From positions 868,001-932,000 of the forward strand of contig NZ_JAJKFQ010000011.1 of the NCBI RefSeq assembly GCF_020966635.1: a DNA stretch of 64,000 nt. Direction: 5' to 3'. Positions 9,982 to 18,969 of this stretch are shown here, piece after piece. Numbering within the stretch: the first letter of the stretch is position 1; every line of letters begins with the position of its first letter. The position numbers and the translations under genes are program-made. This stretch comes from Stieleria sp. JC731 (GTDB taxonomy: Bacteria > Planctomycetota > Planctomycetia > Pirellulales > Pirellulaceae). The notes beneath the pieces are model-generated. The model worked only from the letters and a program-made list of their open reading frames with translations. It had not been told where the DNA came from and did no database searches.

Positions 9982-10300
9982 TGGGCAACGGTCAAGGGAA
10001 TCGCGGGAGGAGAATCCTTTCGGCGAGCGGTCGCCAGTTGAAAGGATGCAACAATTGATTCGGCTTTCCGGTCGTGCGGACTTTAACGATCGCAGCGACG
10101 TGCCGGATGCTCGTCAGAAAAGTTTAAAATCGTGGGGTATGGCAAATTTTTCCTGGAGGCGCGGGGGAAAATTACCGACACCTGCCGCATTTCATCGACA
10201 ACAGAAAAATGCTCGGGTTATACTCGGACCTGCTCCATCGAGGCTGGCGTCTACCTGCCAGCTTGATCGTGTTCATTGCGCTACCAAGGATTTATTGCTG
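9982..10300. other. Divergent intergenic region
   Basis: About 320 bases between two divergent genes should contain both promoters. The frame of the right-hand gene stays open back to 9911, but no ribosome site or conserved protein sequence supports that extension. No clear promoter hexamers were picked out. Confidence 0.4.
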
Positions 10301-10759
10301 ATGTCTTCATACGAGCATGAACCACTTTCACCCGTCTTTCGCATCGACGTTTCTGCGGACGCAGAAACCGAGACACGAAAGACGAAAGACCAAATCATGA
10401 TCGACCTGCTTCGTCACCTCATCGCTGGCCAACAACAGCAAAACCGTCTTCTCGAGCAAATGATTCAGCAGCAAAATGCTGTCAATGAACAACGTGCAAC
10501 CGAGCTTCAACAGTGGAAAGACGCGAACCCAGAATTGGCTCGCTCTTGCCGCACTGCCGCAGAAACGCTCAGCCGCGTGCAGACTCGTTTCCTTGATAGC
10601 TTGACCGAAGAGATTGCGGACAGCGAAGACAGTTTGGAAGAGAGCGAGTTCATGTTGAATGAATTCGTTGACCGCTTCGGACCTCGCTTGGCTCACTTAA
10701 ACGGTGTCCTTCAAGTCTTGGCCCAGCTCGGCCACGCCGAGCCATCACAAGCCAGCTAG
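10301..10759 (+). CDS. Small coiled-coil protein of unknown function
   Basis: 152 aa from ATG 10301. A Gln-rich heptad segment (IAGQQQQNRLLEQMIQQQNA) predicts a coiled coil at about residues 40-65. A second acidic helix follows (DSLTEEIADSEDSLEESEF). No enzyme motif. Cytoplasmic; no family recognised. Confidence 0.7.
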   Translation: MSSYEHEPLSPVFRIDVSADAETETRKTKDQIMIDLLRHLIAGQQQQNRLLEQMIQQQNAVNEQRATELQQWKDANPELARSCRTAAETLSRVQTRFLDSLTEEIADSEDSLEESEFMLNEFVDRFGPRLAHLNGVLQVLAQLGHAEPSQAS

Positions 10760-10766
10760 TGCTATT

Positions 10767-10960
10767 AGCCGCACAGCGTTAGCGGCGATTCTCGCACGGG
10801 CAACCGAGCCCAACTGAAGAGTAGTACGACTGCCCTATGAGCCGCACCGCGTTAGCGGCGGTTCTCCTTCGGGCAGTCGGCTCTAAGCCATTCGCTAATC
10901 TGAAAATCAAGCAGCAGTCCCATCAGCCGCACCGCGTTAGCGGCGGTTCTCGCACGGGCA
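10767..10960. repeat. Three copies of a GC-rich palindromic intergenic repeat
   Basis: Copies at 10767-10802, 10840-10875 and 10925-10960, all with the pattern AGCCGCAC(C/A)GCGTTAGCGGCG followed by TTCTC and GGGCA. The core CCGC...GCGG can form a hairpin. They are direct repeats at 73- and 85-bp spacing. Related palindromes are widespread in Rhodopirellula-type genomes (family knowledge). Confidence 0.8.
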
Positions 10961-11480
10961 GCCAGGGCCAACTCCCAATCGCCCGATCCAAAAAACAAGC
11001 TCGACCAAAACCAACCTCGCGTTCGAGCAAATGCAAAAGGGCTCTGCCTTCCGAGTCCTTTTGCTGGCCACAGCCCCCGTGATCGCCGGAATTTACTGCA
11101 CTCGCACCGAGTCGTAGTCAGCGGCATGAATTTTGGCGAGAAGTTCCACGAGTGGTTCAGCGGGGGGCTTCACTTGCTGCGATCGGGTTGCAGTTCACTG
11201 GATCGTGCGAATTTGCTGAAATCAGTCAAGAAGCGATGCTTCCGAGGCCGACCTGACAGCAATCGAGAAGTTTTCAATTCGGTGACTTGTCAGGCCTTTT
11301 CGCAGGTCATCGGATATGTATACTTCTCGCTTCGTTCACCGGCCGTTCAGATGCGGCACAATGATTGAAACGGTGGAGGAAGTTTGGTGACACAGTTCAT
11401 CAAGGCGAAAAGAAAAAAGCGAGGTCAGTGAACCTTTCGCTCGGAATCAATCTCCGTTAATCTATCGCCACAACGCCAAT
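10961..11480. other. Gene-poor stretch before tRNA-Pro
   Basis: About 520 bases. The open frames here have no ribosome site and no recognisable protein. The tRNA-Pro promoter must lie at the right end; no hexamers clear enough to claim. Confidence 0.45.
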
Positions 11481-11557
<77 letters not shown>

Positions 11558-11572
11558 GAATTGAAAAAACTG

Positions 11573-11618
11573 AACGCCGCAACTTGTTTCCAGCAAACAA
11601 CTTGCGGCGTTTATTTAT
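11573..11618 (+). terminator. Terminator after tRNA-Pro (island side)
   Basis: Stem AACGCCGCAA (11573-11582) with TTGCGGCGTT (11602-11611), followed by TTATTTAT. It lies inside the island, so after insertion the tRNA uses an island-supplied terminator. Confidence 0.8.
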
Positions 11619-11740
11619 GGCCTAATTCCATGGGCAAAATGGTGGGCAAGTTCGTGGTCAAATTTCCTGAGTCAATTCGACCAGTCCTCGGCCCAGTCCT
11701 GTCCCCATTGGTGGAGCGTACAACAACACGAAACGGGGTG

Positions 11741-11762
11741 ACTTGCGTTGACTGACGCAAGT
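11741..11762. repeat. Perfect 8-bp inverted repeat near attL
   Basis: ACTTGCGT, 6-nt loop, ACGCAAGT. It lies about 190 bp inside attL and 75 bp beyond the stop of the first minus-strand gene. It could be an arm-type recombinase or excisionase site, or a weak terminator. The rest of 11619-11835 shows no gene. Confidence 0.4.
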
Positions 11763-11835
11763 GACGGAGCCCGTTATCAGACTCCATGCCTGCTCCTGAT
11801 CTCTTGCCACTCTTCATCCTTCATGTCCGCAGGCT

Positions 11836-12252
11836 TCACCGCCCGTACCGCTCGAAGTAAGCCGCCGAGTCCCCATCTGCCCCGTACCCACAACGGCCAC
11901 AGACATCGATTCGATTCTGCACTGGCGAGGAGCAAACGGGGCACTCGAACTGACCGTCGTTACGACTCCCATTCACGGCTGACGGCAAAGAATCGAAGAA
12001 CGGATCGCCGCCGTTCTGCCGGTACTGCTGATACTCAGGATTTCGGCCCCAAAGTACGGCCATCCCAACTTTGGTCAGCATCCAAGCAATGCCGCCGAAA
12101 AACGCAACCGTCGATACGGCACTGACGACCATCTCGAATGCCGTCCAAAAATTGGTCCCCGTCATCCAGTTCCAAGTCCAAGCCAACGCTTTGTAGATCA
12201 CAAAGACGATCATGCTGGCCCGAAGGAATGTTCCGCTCTTACTCGTCTTCAT
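11836..12252 (-). CDS. Two-span membrane protein with C-terminal zinc ribbon
   Basis: 138 aa from the ATG at 12252, which overlaps the upstream gene's stop by 14 nt. Two hydrophobic segments (around ASMIVFVIYKALAWTWNW and VVSAVSTVAFFGGIAWMLT) are followed by a cytoplasmic tail with C-P-V-C and C-G-R-C pairs, a zinc ribbon. It is in one operon with the 12239-12703 gene. No family recognised. Confidence 0.6.
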   Translation of the reverse strand: MKTSKSGTFLRASMIVFVIYKALAWTWNWMTGTNFWTAFEMVVSAVSTVAFFGGIAWMLTKVGMAVLWGRNPEYQQYRQNGGDPFFDSLPSAVNGSRNDGQFECPVCSSPVQNRIDVCGRCGYGADGDSAAYFERYGR

Positions 12253-12703
12253 CTGGCTCCTCCAGCCCCCATTCAACGGCGGGATCATCTGGCTTCTTGT
12301 AATTGGGATCAGTGATTGAGGCTTCGACCTCACTCAACATTCCCCAGTGGATTGTTGGAAGCACCAGAGAGTCAAACGTAGGGCCATTGCCGTGTTCGTG
12401 TGTCTTCACGTTTAAGACTGATGCACGATGCAAGTAGTGTGCAACCTGTTTCGGACTAACAGCACCCCAGACCTCGATCTCGACAGGACAGACATAGCGG
12501 ACTTTCCGTGAGCTAATACCTTTGTAGAAGTCTTTCAAGATGTCCTGCATCACCATGCAGGCATCGGATGCTGTGGCGAACAACATGGCCTCAGACTTAT
12601 CCTCGACGAACTTTTCGCCGTCCCAAACGGAACGGTCATGCTGATTTCGGATGATGTATCGACGGCTGGGCGGCTCGCCGATGGGTATTGCTCGAAGGAT
12701 CAA
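12239..12703 (-). CDS. Unknown protein preceded by the conserved leader element
   Basis: 154 aa from a TTG start at 12703, with AGCAGGAAC just upstream. Acidic C-terminus (EEPDEDE); no transmembrane part and no family recognised. The gene is the first of a two-gene minus-strand operon. Its leader holds a perfect 8-bp hairpin and the TAACACCCGCTTG element, tying this left-end operon to the array at 20.6-28.3 kb. Confidence 0.55.
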   Translation of the reverse strand: MILRAIPIGEPPSRRYIIRNQHDRSVWDGEKFVEDKSEAMLFATASDACMVMQDILKDFYKGISSRKVRYVCPVEIEVWGAVSPKQVAHYLHRASVLNVKTHEHGNGPTFDSLVLPTIHWGMLSEVEASITDPNYKKPDDPAVEWGLEEPDEDE

Positions 12704-12729
12704 GTTCCTGCTCCGTGAATGAGAATCGT

Positions 12730-12755
12730 GGGCCAGAGGACAGAGTTTCTGGCCC
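12730..12755 (-). promoter_or_regulatory. Leader hairpin between conserved element and gene
   Basis: GGGCCAGA (12730-12737) pairs with TCTGGCCC (12748-12755), loop 10 nt. It lies between the conserved element (12761-12773) and the start codon. Confidence 0.55.
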
Positions 12756-12760
12756 TCAAC

Positions 12761-12773
12761 AAGCGGGTGTTAA
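12761..12773 (-). repeat. Conserved leader element, copy 1
   Basis: Minus-strand reading TTAACACCCGCTT, continuing GTTG. It lies 57 nt before the TTG start of the 12239-12703 gene. No minus-strand gene with family support lies upstream of it, so this copy is not a stop-codon artefact. Confidence 0.85.
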
Positions 12774-12947
12774 TTCAGGGCAATCAGTGAGCGAACCTAT
12801 TGTCCTTCCGTGGTGTCATCGGCTCTGTCCGCAAATTCAGGAGGCGTAACATGCGATCTACAAACCACGAGCATTTCCGAGCCTGCTTCTGATGGCGTAA
12901 ATCGGGATCGAATGTCATGATCTTGCAGCAAAAGATGGAGTTCTGCC

Positions 12948-13460
12948 TTGAACAAAGGTCTCAAAAGATATCGATATATCGGCCCTGACCATTTGAGACC
13001 GCTTGTGTCATCTCCAGCACAGCCAATCAAGACGCCAGATCAACTTCGGTCCGTGCTAACGTCGTTGGGAATCACACAGGGCTCAAATGAGCAAACCGCA
13101 ACATTCGTAGTCGATTTAAACGGCCACCTTCGTCTTGCTCCTCGTCGGTCGGAGCATGTTAGCTGTGCGGGAGGTAATGATGTACTGAGTGCAGGTGAGA
13201 TCACCTTTGATTTCTCCGCCAATGAGATCATTGCCGAGTGGGTGACGAATCAATCGACTGGATATTGCCCGGAGCCGTCGTCATGGAATGCCGTCGAACA
13301 GGCATTGAAACAAGTTGGGGTCGTCGTGACTGATGGATTTTCGATGCCAGTGATATTTCGGCGGTGTGACAACTGCCGACAGATCAGCATTGTCAAAGAC
13401 AATCACTTCGAGTGCGATGTTTGTGGGGTGCAACTGCACCAAACATGGAATTTGGGATAG
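12948..13460 (+). CDS. Conserved unknown protein with C-terminal zinc ribbon
   Basis: 170 aa, start TTG 12948; no in-frame ATG is available before an upstream stop. A central segment with ATFVVDLNGHLRLAPRRSEH, AGEITF and NQSTGYCPEPSSW resembles a family I recall from scattered bacteria without a function. The C-terminus has two C-x2-C pairs (RRCDNC, CDVC) for zinc. Single gene, divergent from the 12239 operon. Confidence 0.65.
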   Translation: MNKGLKRYRYIGPDHLRPLVSSPAQPIKTPDQLRSVLTSLGITQGSNEQTATFVVDLNGHLRLAPRRSEHVSCAGGNDVLSAGEITFDFSANEIIAEWVTNQSTGYCPEPSSWNAVEQALKQVGVVVTDGFSMPVIFRRCDNCRQISIVKDNHFECDVCGVQLHQTWNLG

Positions 13461-13573
13461 CGATGTCTGTGACGAGTTTCAGGAATACGATCTAGGGTGT
13501 TCACAATTCTGCCCTCGACCTACTTATTTTTGGCGAGCGTGCCAGTGGCCACGAAAAATTGAAGAAACATGCG

Positions 13574-15127
13574 ATGGCAGAAAAGAACGACCAACGTATT
13601 GAACGGATACTGAGCAAGCTGAATCAGGTGCGGCAACGGGGGTTGTCTTGTTTTGGGTCAGATCGCCACCGTTTTCGGCTCAACTCACCTGTTGATGAGG
13701 CGTTTTTGATTCGATTTGAGTCTGAGCACAATGTGACTTTGCCTTCTGACTATCGGAGCTTCCTACGGATTGCAGGCAACGGCGGAGCGGGTCCGTACTA
13801 CGGCATATACAAATTGGATCAATCAAACGACTTTAGCGACTGGACGGCAGAATATCCTGCGGACAAGATCATTGATCTACCCAGCCCGTTACATCCCGAG
13901 ATGTCCCGAGAGAATGACTGGGAGAGTCAGTTCAACAATTGTGCCTCGCCCTATCAAGGAATGATCTCCATCGGTACTCAGGGTTGCACCTACGAGATGG
14001 GACTGATCGTTACCGGTGAGTTTGCAGGTCGAGTCGTCTATCTTGACGCCGATGGACAGGCTCCCTACGTCGTTAGGGAACCAGACTTCTTGTCGTGGTA
14101 CGAGCGTTGGCTTGATGAGTTGCTCGGGGGCTATGACATGTTCTGGTTCGGTTACGGCCTTACGGGTAATGAATCCGCTCTGATTGCCTTGCTGAACAGT
14201 GCTTCCACATCAGATTTGGATCGTGCAGAGGCGGTTCATGCCATTCGGCGGCTACCGAAACTCTCAGCATCGGGCCAACAGAGAATATGTCAGTTGATCG
14301 AAGACGGCGTTCCTGACGTTCGGGCAGCGGCATGTGCGGTCATTGAAAAATTCGAAATTGCTGAGGCAAAAACTTCGTTGTTGAAATTACTCGACGATGA
14401 ATGCCCAAAAGTTCAGATGGCAGCAATCAGTGCAAACCTGTGTCTCTTTGGAAATGCAGCCTGTGAGAAAGTGGCCCAACTGCTGCAATCGGAAAACGAA
14501 GAGGTGGCCAAAACAGCGTTCTTCAAACTCAACGGTGACGGGAATCTCTCCAGTGAGGTTCTTCTGCAACTTACCGAATCGCCGCATGGAGTCATTCGCT
14601 ACTGTGCCGCTCATGCCGCTAAGTGGAAACGGCGAGACGAAGCGTTGCTGCTCCGATTACTTAACGATGAGCATCCGCAAGTCAGATTCTATGCCGTTTT
14701 AGGGCTGCGTCAAATTCGCAGCCGAACCGCTATAGATTCAGTGATTGACTTACTCGCAAACGAATCAGACCACCATACAATTGACTCCATTTTGAGGGCG
14801 CTCGGGGAATTGCCGGGCAGGAAGAGTGCCGACGTTCTGATCGAGTGGGCCAACAACGGCGGCGACGATCACCACAGGCTGACTGCAATCGATAGCCTTT
14901 GCAAGCTCGGCGATACCCGTGTCAAACCTATCGCAAAATCTCTTTTGAACGAATCACGATCACCTTTGCGAATGGATGCGAACGGCCTACCTGTGATGTC
15001 AAACGTCAGGTCAATTGGCGAACTTGTTCTGGAGAGTCTTCGTGCCTCTCCCAACTGGCGACTAAAGCTGCTGGGCACTCAATTTGAGTGGCTGAAATGC
15101 CTGTCAGGAAGCCGAAGCGAAACATGA
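13574..15127 (+). CDS. SUKH (SMI1/KNR4) domain protein with HEAT repeats
   Basis: 517 aa from ATG 13574 (MAEKNDQRIER). A SUKH domain spans about residues 20-185 (FESEHNVTLPSDYRSFLRIAGNGGAG...). SUKH proteins are typical immunity proteins of polymorphic toxins. Residues 200-500 hold at least seven HEAT-like repeats (for example LLDDECPKVQMAAISANLCLF, LLNDEHPQVRFYAVLGLRQI). No toxin gene lies next to it. It is coupled by ATGA overlap to the DUF4291 gene. Immunity or a protein-interaction scaffold is the likely role. Confidence 0.75.
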   Translation: MAEKNDQRIERILSKLNQVRQRGLSCFGSDRHRFRLNSPVDEAFLIRFESEHNVTLPSDYRSFLRIAGNGGAGPYYGIYKLDQSNDFSDWTAEYPADKIIDLPSPLHPEMSRENDWESQFNNCASPYQGMISIGTQGCTYEMGLIVTGEFAGRVVYLDADGQAPYVVREPDFLSWYERWLDELLGGYDMFWFGYGLTGNESALIALLNSASTSDLDRAEAVHAIRRLPKLSASGQQRICQLIEDGVPDVRAAACAVIEKFEIAEAKTSLLKLLDDECPKVQMAAISANLCLFGNAACEKVAQLLQSENEEVAKTAFFKLNGDGNLSSEVLLQLTESPHGVIRYCAAHAAKWKRRDEALLLRLLNDEHPQVRFYAVLGLRQIRSRTAIDSVIDLLANESDHHTIDSILRALGELPGRKSADVLIEWANNGGDDHHRLTAIDSLCKLGDTRVKPIAKSLLNESRSPLRMDANGLPVMSNVRSIGELVLESLRASPNWRLKLLGTQFEWLKCLSGSRSET

Positions 15128-15798
15128 AAGTAAGTTCTTTGCACATCGAAAGCTACGTTGAACAGTCCAAAAGTTGGCCGCAAAACGGACGACACATAAT
15201 GGCTCAATACGATGATGAAACGATCATCGTCTATCAAGCATATCGACCGGAGATCGGGAACTTCGCCGTCAAGAATGGCTACTTCGGCGGCGAGTTCAGT
15301 TACAACCGCATGAGTTGGATCAAGCCAAATTTCCTATGGATGATGTACCGGAGTAATTGGGGGCGATCTCAGGGACAGGAAGTCGTTCTGGCAATTCGAC
15401 TGGGGCGACATTTTTTCGATTCTCTTTTGGAACAGGCGGTCCCATCGTCATTCGTTCCTGAGTTGTTTGAGAGCGATGAAGCATGGAAAGCAGCCGTCGC
15501 CCGATCCGACGTGAGGCTTCAGTGGGACCCAGACCATACTCCGAGCGGTGGCAAGTGCGAACGCAGAGCAGTTCAACTCGGCCTACGAGGGAAGACTCTG
15601 GAATCCTTCGGCAAGAACGAAATCGTCGAGATCATCGACATGAGTGAGTTCGTGGCTCATCAGCGTGAACTTGTAGGTAATGATATGTTGGGAACACTGC
15701 TGACTCCCTCAGAGAAAGTTTATGTCCCAAGAAATTCAGTTTCCGCAGCCAATGTCGGACTGAATGAATGGTCGATCACGTTGGGAGGACAGAAATGA
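15124..15798 (+). CDS. DUF4291 family protein
   Basis: 224 aa; ATG 15124 overlaps the previous stop (ATGA). Family hallmarks: AQYDDETIIVYQAYRPEI, RMSWIKPNFLWMMYRSNWG and QEVVLAIRLGRHFF. The function of DUF4291 is unproven; the Arg/Trp/Tyr-rich core suggests a nucleotide- or ADP-ribose-handling fold, which is inference. Second gene of a three-gene coupled operon. Confidence 0.85.
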   Translation: MKVSSLHIESYVEQSKSWPQNGRHIMAQYDDETIIVYQAYRPEIGNFAVKNGYFGGEFSYNRMSWIKPNFLWMMYRSNWGRSQGQEVVLAIRLGRHFFDSLLEQAVPSSFVPELFESDEAWKAAVARSDVRLQWDPDHTPSGGKCERRAVQLGLRGKTLESFGKNEIVEIIDMSEFVAHQRELVGNDMLGTLLTPSEKVYVPRNSVSAANVGLNEWSITLGGQK

Positions 15799-16166
15799 CA
15801 TCACCCCAACTCAACCTCCTTGTCATTCGTTCAACCGAACCGGTCCGCACGGTGAGCTTTTACGAAATGCTCGGTCTTCGCTTTCAGGAAGAGCAGCATG
15901 GCAGCGGACCGATTCACTGGGCTGCGGAACTCGATGCTCTGGTCATGGAGGTTTATCCGGCACAGGCTCCCGATGAAGTGGATCGCACCACTCGCATTGG
16001 ATTCAGTGTTGACGACATTGAATCGATCTTGGCCACGATGCGTGATCAGAATGTCGAAATCTTGAATGACCTGAAACAGACTAGGTGGGGACTACGAACC
16101 GTGGTGAAAGATCCAGATGGCCGTTCAGTGGAAATGACAAAAGCGACAGAACTTCATCTTGAATGA
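15795..16166 (+). CDS. VOC (glyoxalase-fold) family protein
   Basis: 123 aa from ATG 15795, again an ATGA overlap. A betaalphabetabetabeta fold is suggested by LLVIRSTEPVRTVSFYEMLGL, RIGFSVDDIESILATM and VVKDPDGRSVEMTKA. Glu in the last strand fits a metal ligand. The substrate is unknown; family members act in glyoxal, antibiotic or dioxygenase chemistry. Confidence 0.85.
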   Translation: MTSPQLNLLVIRSTEPVRTVSFYEMLGLRFQEEQHGSGPIHWAAELDALVMEVYPAQAPDEVDRTTRIGFSVDDIESILATMRDQNVEILNDLKQTRWGLRTVVKDPDGRSVEMTKATELHLE

Positions 16167-16281
16167 TGATACACTTGGATCTGGCCGGGCTATTGCCGAG
16201 GTTCCTTCTAATCCTGAAATCTACCTCGCCAGCTTCCCCGGCCTTTTTCGTTCAATCTTGGAGTCAACAAAAGACCTCAAA

Positions 16282-18012
16282 TTATCGAGCGAACGATTCC
16301 CATCGCCCATCGTTTCCGTTGCCTGACAGATCTTTGGCAATGCCGCCCTCGAATTGAGTGCCGTCGTAGATCAAGAGAGCAGATTTGTTTGCTTCCTTAA
16401 TTGGTGCGAACGACTCATCAGGTTGGAAGTCATCCGAGTAGCGTTCGCCATCTGAAATCCGAACACTTCGGATCTTGCCAGCGAAGTAGTCGATGGGCGT
16501 GTCTTCGCTAACATTGCCAACCACGAAATGTGCATTTGGAGCAACAGCTTTGGTCGCTGGCCCGGTATGAACAAGCTTTCCATTCAAATACAGGCGGGTA
16601 TCTGTTTTCCCAAAGACTGCACAAACATGTGACCACTGGCCCGGTCTGACGACCTCATTCGACTTGACCATTTGGGGAACGGTTTCAGCAGCAAGAACCG
16701 CTCCGCAGATTCCGACGCTAACTCCGAACTCACCACGAACATCACCACCGATAATAAAGTGGCAGTTTATGTCAGTGATCTCGGGATCAATCCAAGCTTC
16801 CAGAGTGACGGGGGCTCGACGCATCAATGGCGTGACAATCCGCTCCGTGCCGGTGAATACAAATGCACCTTCGCTCCGCACTGGTGAGTTTTGCGAAGCA
16901 GTTTCCCTCGATAATGCCGAAGGCCAGAACATCCAAATGCCCATAGCAGCAACAAGCGACAGTATCAAACCTGCAAGCCACTGCTTGCTTAGCGTCGATT
17001 CTTTGGCACTGATTGCGATACCAACATCATTTGCGGTTTCGAATCGATCAGCGGGATGTTTCGCCAAGCATTTCAAACAAACGGCCTCTAGTTGCTTCGA
17101 AATCGCTTTGTTGTATGCCGAAGGAGGCTTCGGTTGCCGAAGCAAGATCTGCTCACGAACGGCGGTCGGAGTTCGTCCTTGATAGGGAAGTTGGCCGGTA
17201 AGCAACTCGTACAAAACGACGCCCAAAGCATGGATGTCTGTCCGAGCATCGATCAACTGGACTTCACCGGCTATTTGTTCAGGAGCCATGTATGGAAGTG
17301 TTCCCGGTGTCCCACCACGATGATCTTCGATCTTATCGATGGTCGTGGCGATGCCAAAATCAGTGACCAGCACTCGACCGTGTTCATCGATCAAGAAATT
17401 TGCAGGCTTGATGTCTCGATGAAGAAATCCTTGCTGGTGTGCAAAATGAAGTGAGGCCCCAACATCGCAAACAATTCGCTTGGATTCGATGATGTTCGGT
17501 CGATCATTCTCGATGATGTCTGCGAGGTTCTTGCCTTCGACCAATTCAGTCACAAAGAACAGTTGACCGTCATGTCTTCCCACATCATGAACTGCAACGA
17601 TGCCGGGGTGTTTCAACTTCGCTGCACGACGTGCTTCTTCCAGCAGTTGCTCTGACTGTTCAGGGCTTGCGACCGTCTTTGAAACTTTGACGGCAACATG
17701 CCGCTCCAGTTCAGGATCGAATGCTTTGTAAACCCGCCCATGCCCACCGCTGCCAACCAGTTCGTCGATACGATAGCGGCCTGCGAGAGTCCTCCCAATC
17801 AGTTCGTCGTTATCATCGTCATTGGAATCGTCAGCAGCATCGTGCTTCATCCAGTTCATGGATTTCAAAAGGTTGATTTGGTCGGCCAACTTGTCCTGAA
17901 GATCGGGACGATTGGAGCATAACTCGGCGGGAGATAGATCTTCCCCAAGATCCCAAGCTTCTTCCCACTTCAATAATAGCGTTGCAATGATGTCTTCGTT
18001 GTCGTCAACCAA
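16282..18012 (-). CDS. Membrane Ser/Thr kinase with C-terminal LamG-like domain
   Basis: 576 aa. Hanks-type kinase at about 80-335: GSGGHGRVYKAF, HRDIKPANFLID, DFGIAT, GTLPYMAPEQ. One membrane span (LAGLILSLVAAMGIWMFW, about 346-365). The outer part is a laminin-G/concanavalin-like domain (VTLEAWIDP, PGQWSHVCAVFGKTDTRLYLNGKLV, GKIRSVRISDGERY). The start lies inside the sigma gene's end (TTG 18012, TTGGTTGA overlap). This is a second sigma/kinase pair, here carried by the island. Confidence 0.88.
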   Translation of the reverse strand: MVDDNEDIIATLLLKWEEAWDLGEDLSPAELCSNRPDLQDKLADQINLLKSMNWMKHDAADDSNDDDNDELIGRTLAGRYRIDELVGSGGHGRVYKAFDPELERHVAVKVSKTVASPEQSEQLLEEARRAAKLKHPGIVAVHDVGRHDGQLFFVTELVEGKNLADIIENDRPNIIESKRIVCDVGASLHFAHQQGFLHRDIKPANFLIDEHGRVLVTDFGIATTIDKIEDHRGGTPGTLPYMAPEQIAGEVQLIDARTDIHALGVVLYELLTGQLPYQGRTPTAVREQILLRQPKPPSAYNKAISKQLEAVCLKCLAKHPADRFETANDVGIAISAKESTLSKQWLAGLILSLVAAMGIWMFWPSALSRETASQNSPVRSEGAFVFTGTERIVTPLMRRAPVTLEAWIDPEITDINCHFIIGGDVRGEFGVSVGICGAVLAAETVPQMVKSNEVVRPGQWSHVCAVFGKTDTRLYLNGKLVHTGPATKAVAPNAHFVVGNVSEDTPIDYFAGKIRSVRISDGERYSDDFQPDESFAPIKEANKSALLIYDGTQFEGGIAKDLSGNGNDGRWESFAR

Positions 18013-18634
18013 GCTCTATATCCTCGACCAGCTTTCCCAATGTGATTCGTGCTCGTTGCCATCGGCGTTTTAGCGTGGCCAACGAGATTTCCAACAGTTG
18101 AGCGGCATCTGGCTGAGAGAGTCCCTCGTACCAGATCAGATTAACTGCCTCTCGTTCATCATCTGGTAAGCCTTCAACTGCCTCATGGAAAAGGCTCCAG
18201 CCCTCCAGCGATTCAGGCTCACGTTCATCCGATTTTCGTTCCGTTGTTTCGCCACCATCGGTGTGATGGTTGGCACCATTGCCGTGTGCTCCGTAGTGGT
18301 GTCTTGCAAGGTCGATCAACTCACGGCGAATCTGAGTCGTTGCCAACCCATAGAACTGCCTTGGGGTTTCTGGTTGGATCTCGGCAAGTGATCGATGCAA
18401 CCGGATCATGGCGTTTTGCAGCACATCGTCGGTTTCTGACCACCGCTTCACTTTGGGGTAGTTCTTCAACATCCTTCGGGTCAGCAATCGCAGCCGCTCA
18501 CAGGCATGGGCAATGATCTCATTTCGTGCATCGACCTGTCCCTGCCTTGCAAGGTCCAACCAGTTCTTAAGTCGTTGTGTGTGGCCGAGTTCCATCAATC
18601 GATTCCAGTGCTGAAAGTCGAAGATTTCCAGCAT
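18005..18634 (-). CDS. ECF-family sigma factor paired with island kinase
   Basis: 209 aa from ATG 18634. Region 2 includes WSETDDVLQNAMIRLHRSL and FYGLATTQIRRELIDLARHH. Region 4 has LPDDEREAVNLIWYEGLSQPDAAQLLEISLATLKRRW. It overlaps the kinase start by 8 nt. The sigma/kinase order and coupling mirror the chromosomal pair at 3890-6252, but the sequences are clearly different. Confidence 0.88.
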   Translation of the reverse strand: MLEIFDFQHWNRLMELGHTQRLKNWLDLARQGQVDARNEIIAHACERLRLLTRRMLKNYPKVKRWSETDDVLQNAMIRLHRSLAEIQPETPRQFYGLATTQIRRELIDLARHHYGAHGNGANHHTDGGETTERKSDEREPESLEGWSLFHEAVEGLPDDEREAVNLIWYEGLSQPDAAQLLEISLATLKRRWQRARITLGKLVEDIELG

Positions 18635-18799
18635 ATACGAACCCAATTCTGATGACGACTATGGCTCTACATGGTTGAGCGAAAGTGCGTCTCAAATCGG
18701 CTCAAAGTCGCTGGCGAAATATTTTTGAGCCGGTTTTGGGCTGGGTTCCGCTCATCCCAGTAAACACCAATTCAACATCCGATTGCTCAGGAGAACTCA

Positions 18800-18955
18800 A
18801 TGTCGCAAGGCGTCACTCAGTGTCCCAAGTGCGGTGCCGTTGGCACCTATCCAATCCGAATGCAGCAGGGCGGACAGGTCATTACCTGCAATTCATGCCG
18901 GAAGAACTTCACCGCTCAGGTGGATCATGGGCAGTTCACCGGTCGCAACCGCTAG
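18800..18955 (+). CDS. 51-residue zinc-ribbon protein
   Basis: A short gene: ATG 18800, stop TAG 18953-18955. Product begins MSQGVTQCPKCGAVGTYPI and holds C-P-K-C and C-N-S-C pairs, a typical zinc ribbon. A strong site CAGGAGAA precedes it by 6 nt. The next gene starts 14 nt after its stop, so it is the first gene of a two-gene operon with the GYF-domain protein, and it is divergent from the sigma factor. Confidence 0.8.
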   Translation: MSQGVTQCPKCGAVGTYPIRMQQGGQVITCNSCRKNFTAQVDHGQFTGRNR

Positions 18956-18969
18956 GAAAGGGAGATTTT

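Noticed and set aside
11126..11368. Open frame of 80 codons before tRNA-Pro
   Set aside because: No ribosome site, no recognisable pattern, and a composition like non-coding DNA.
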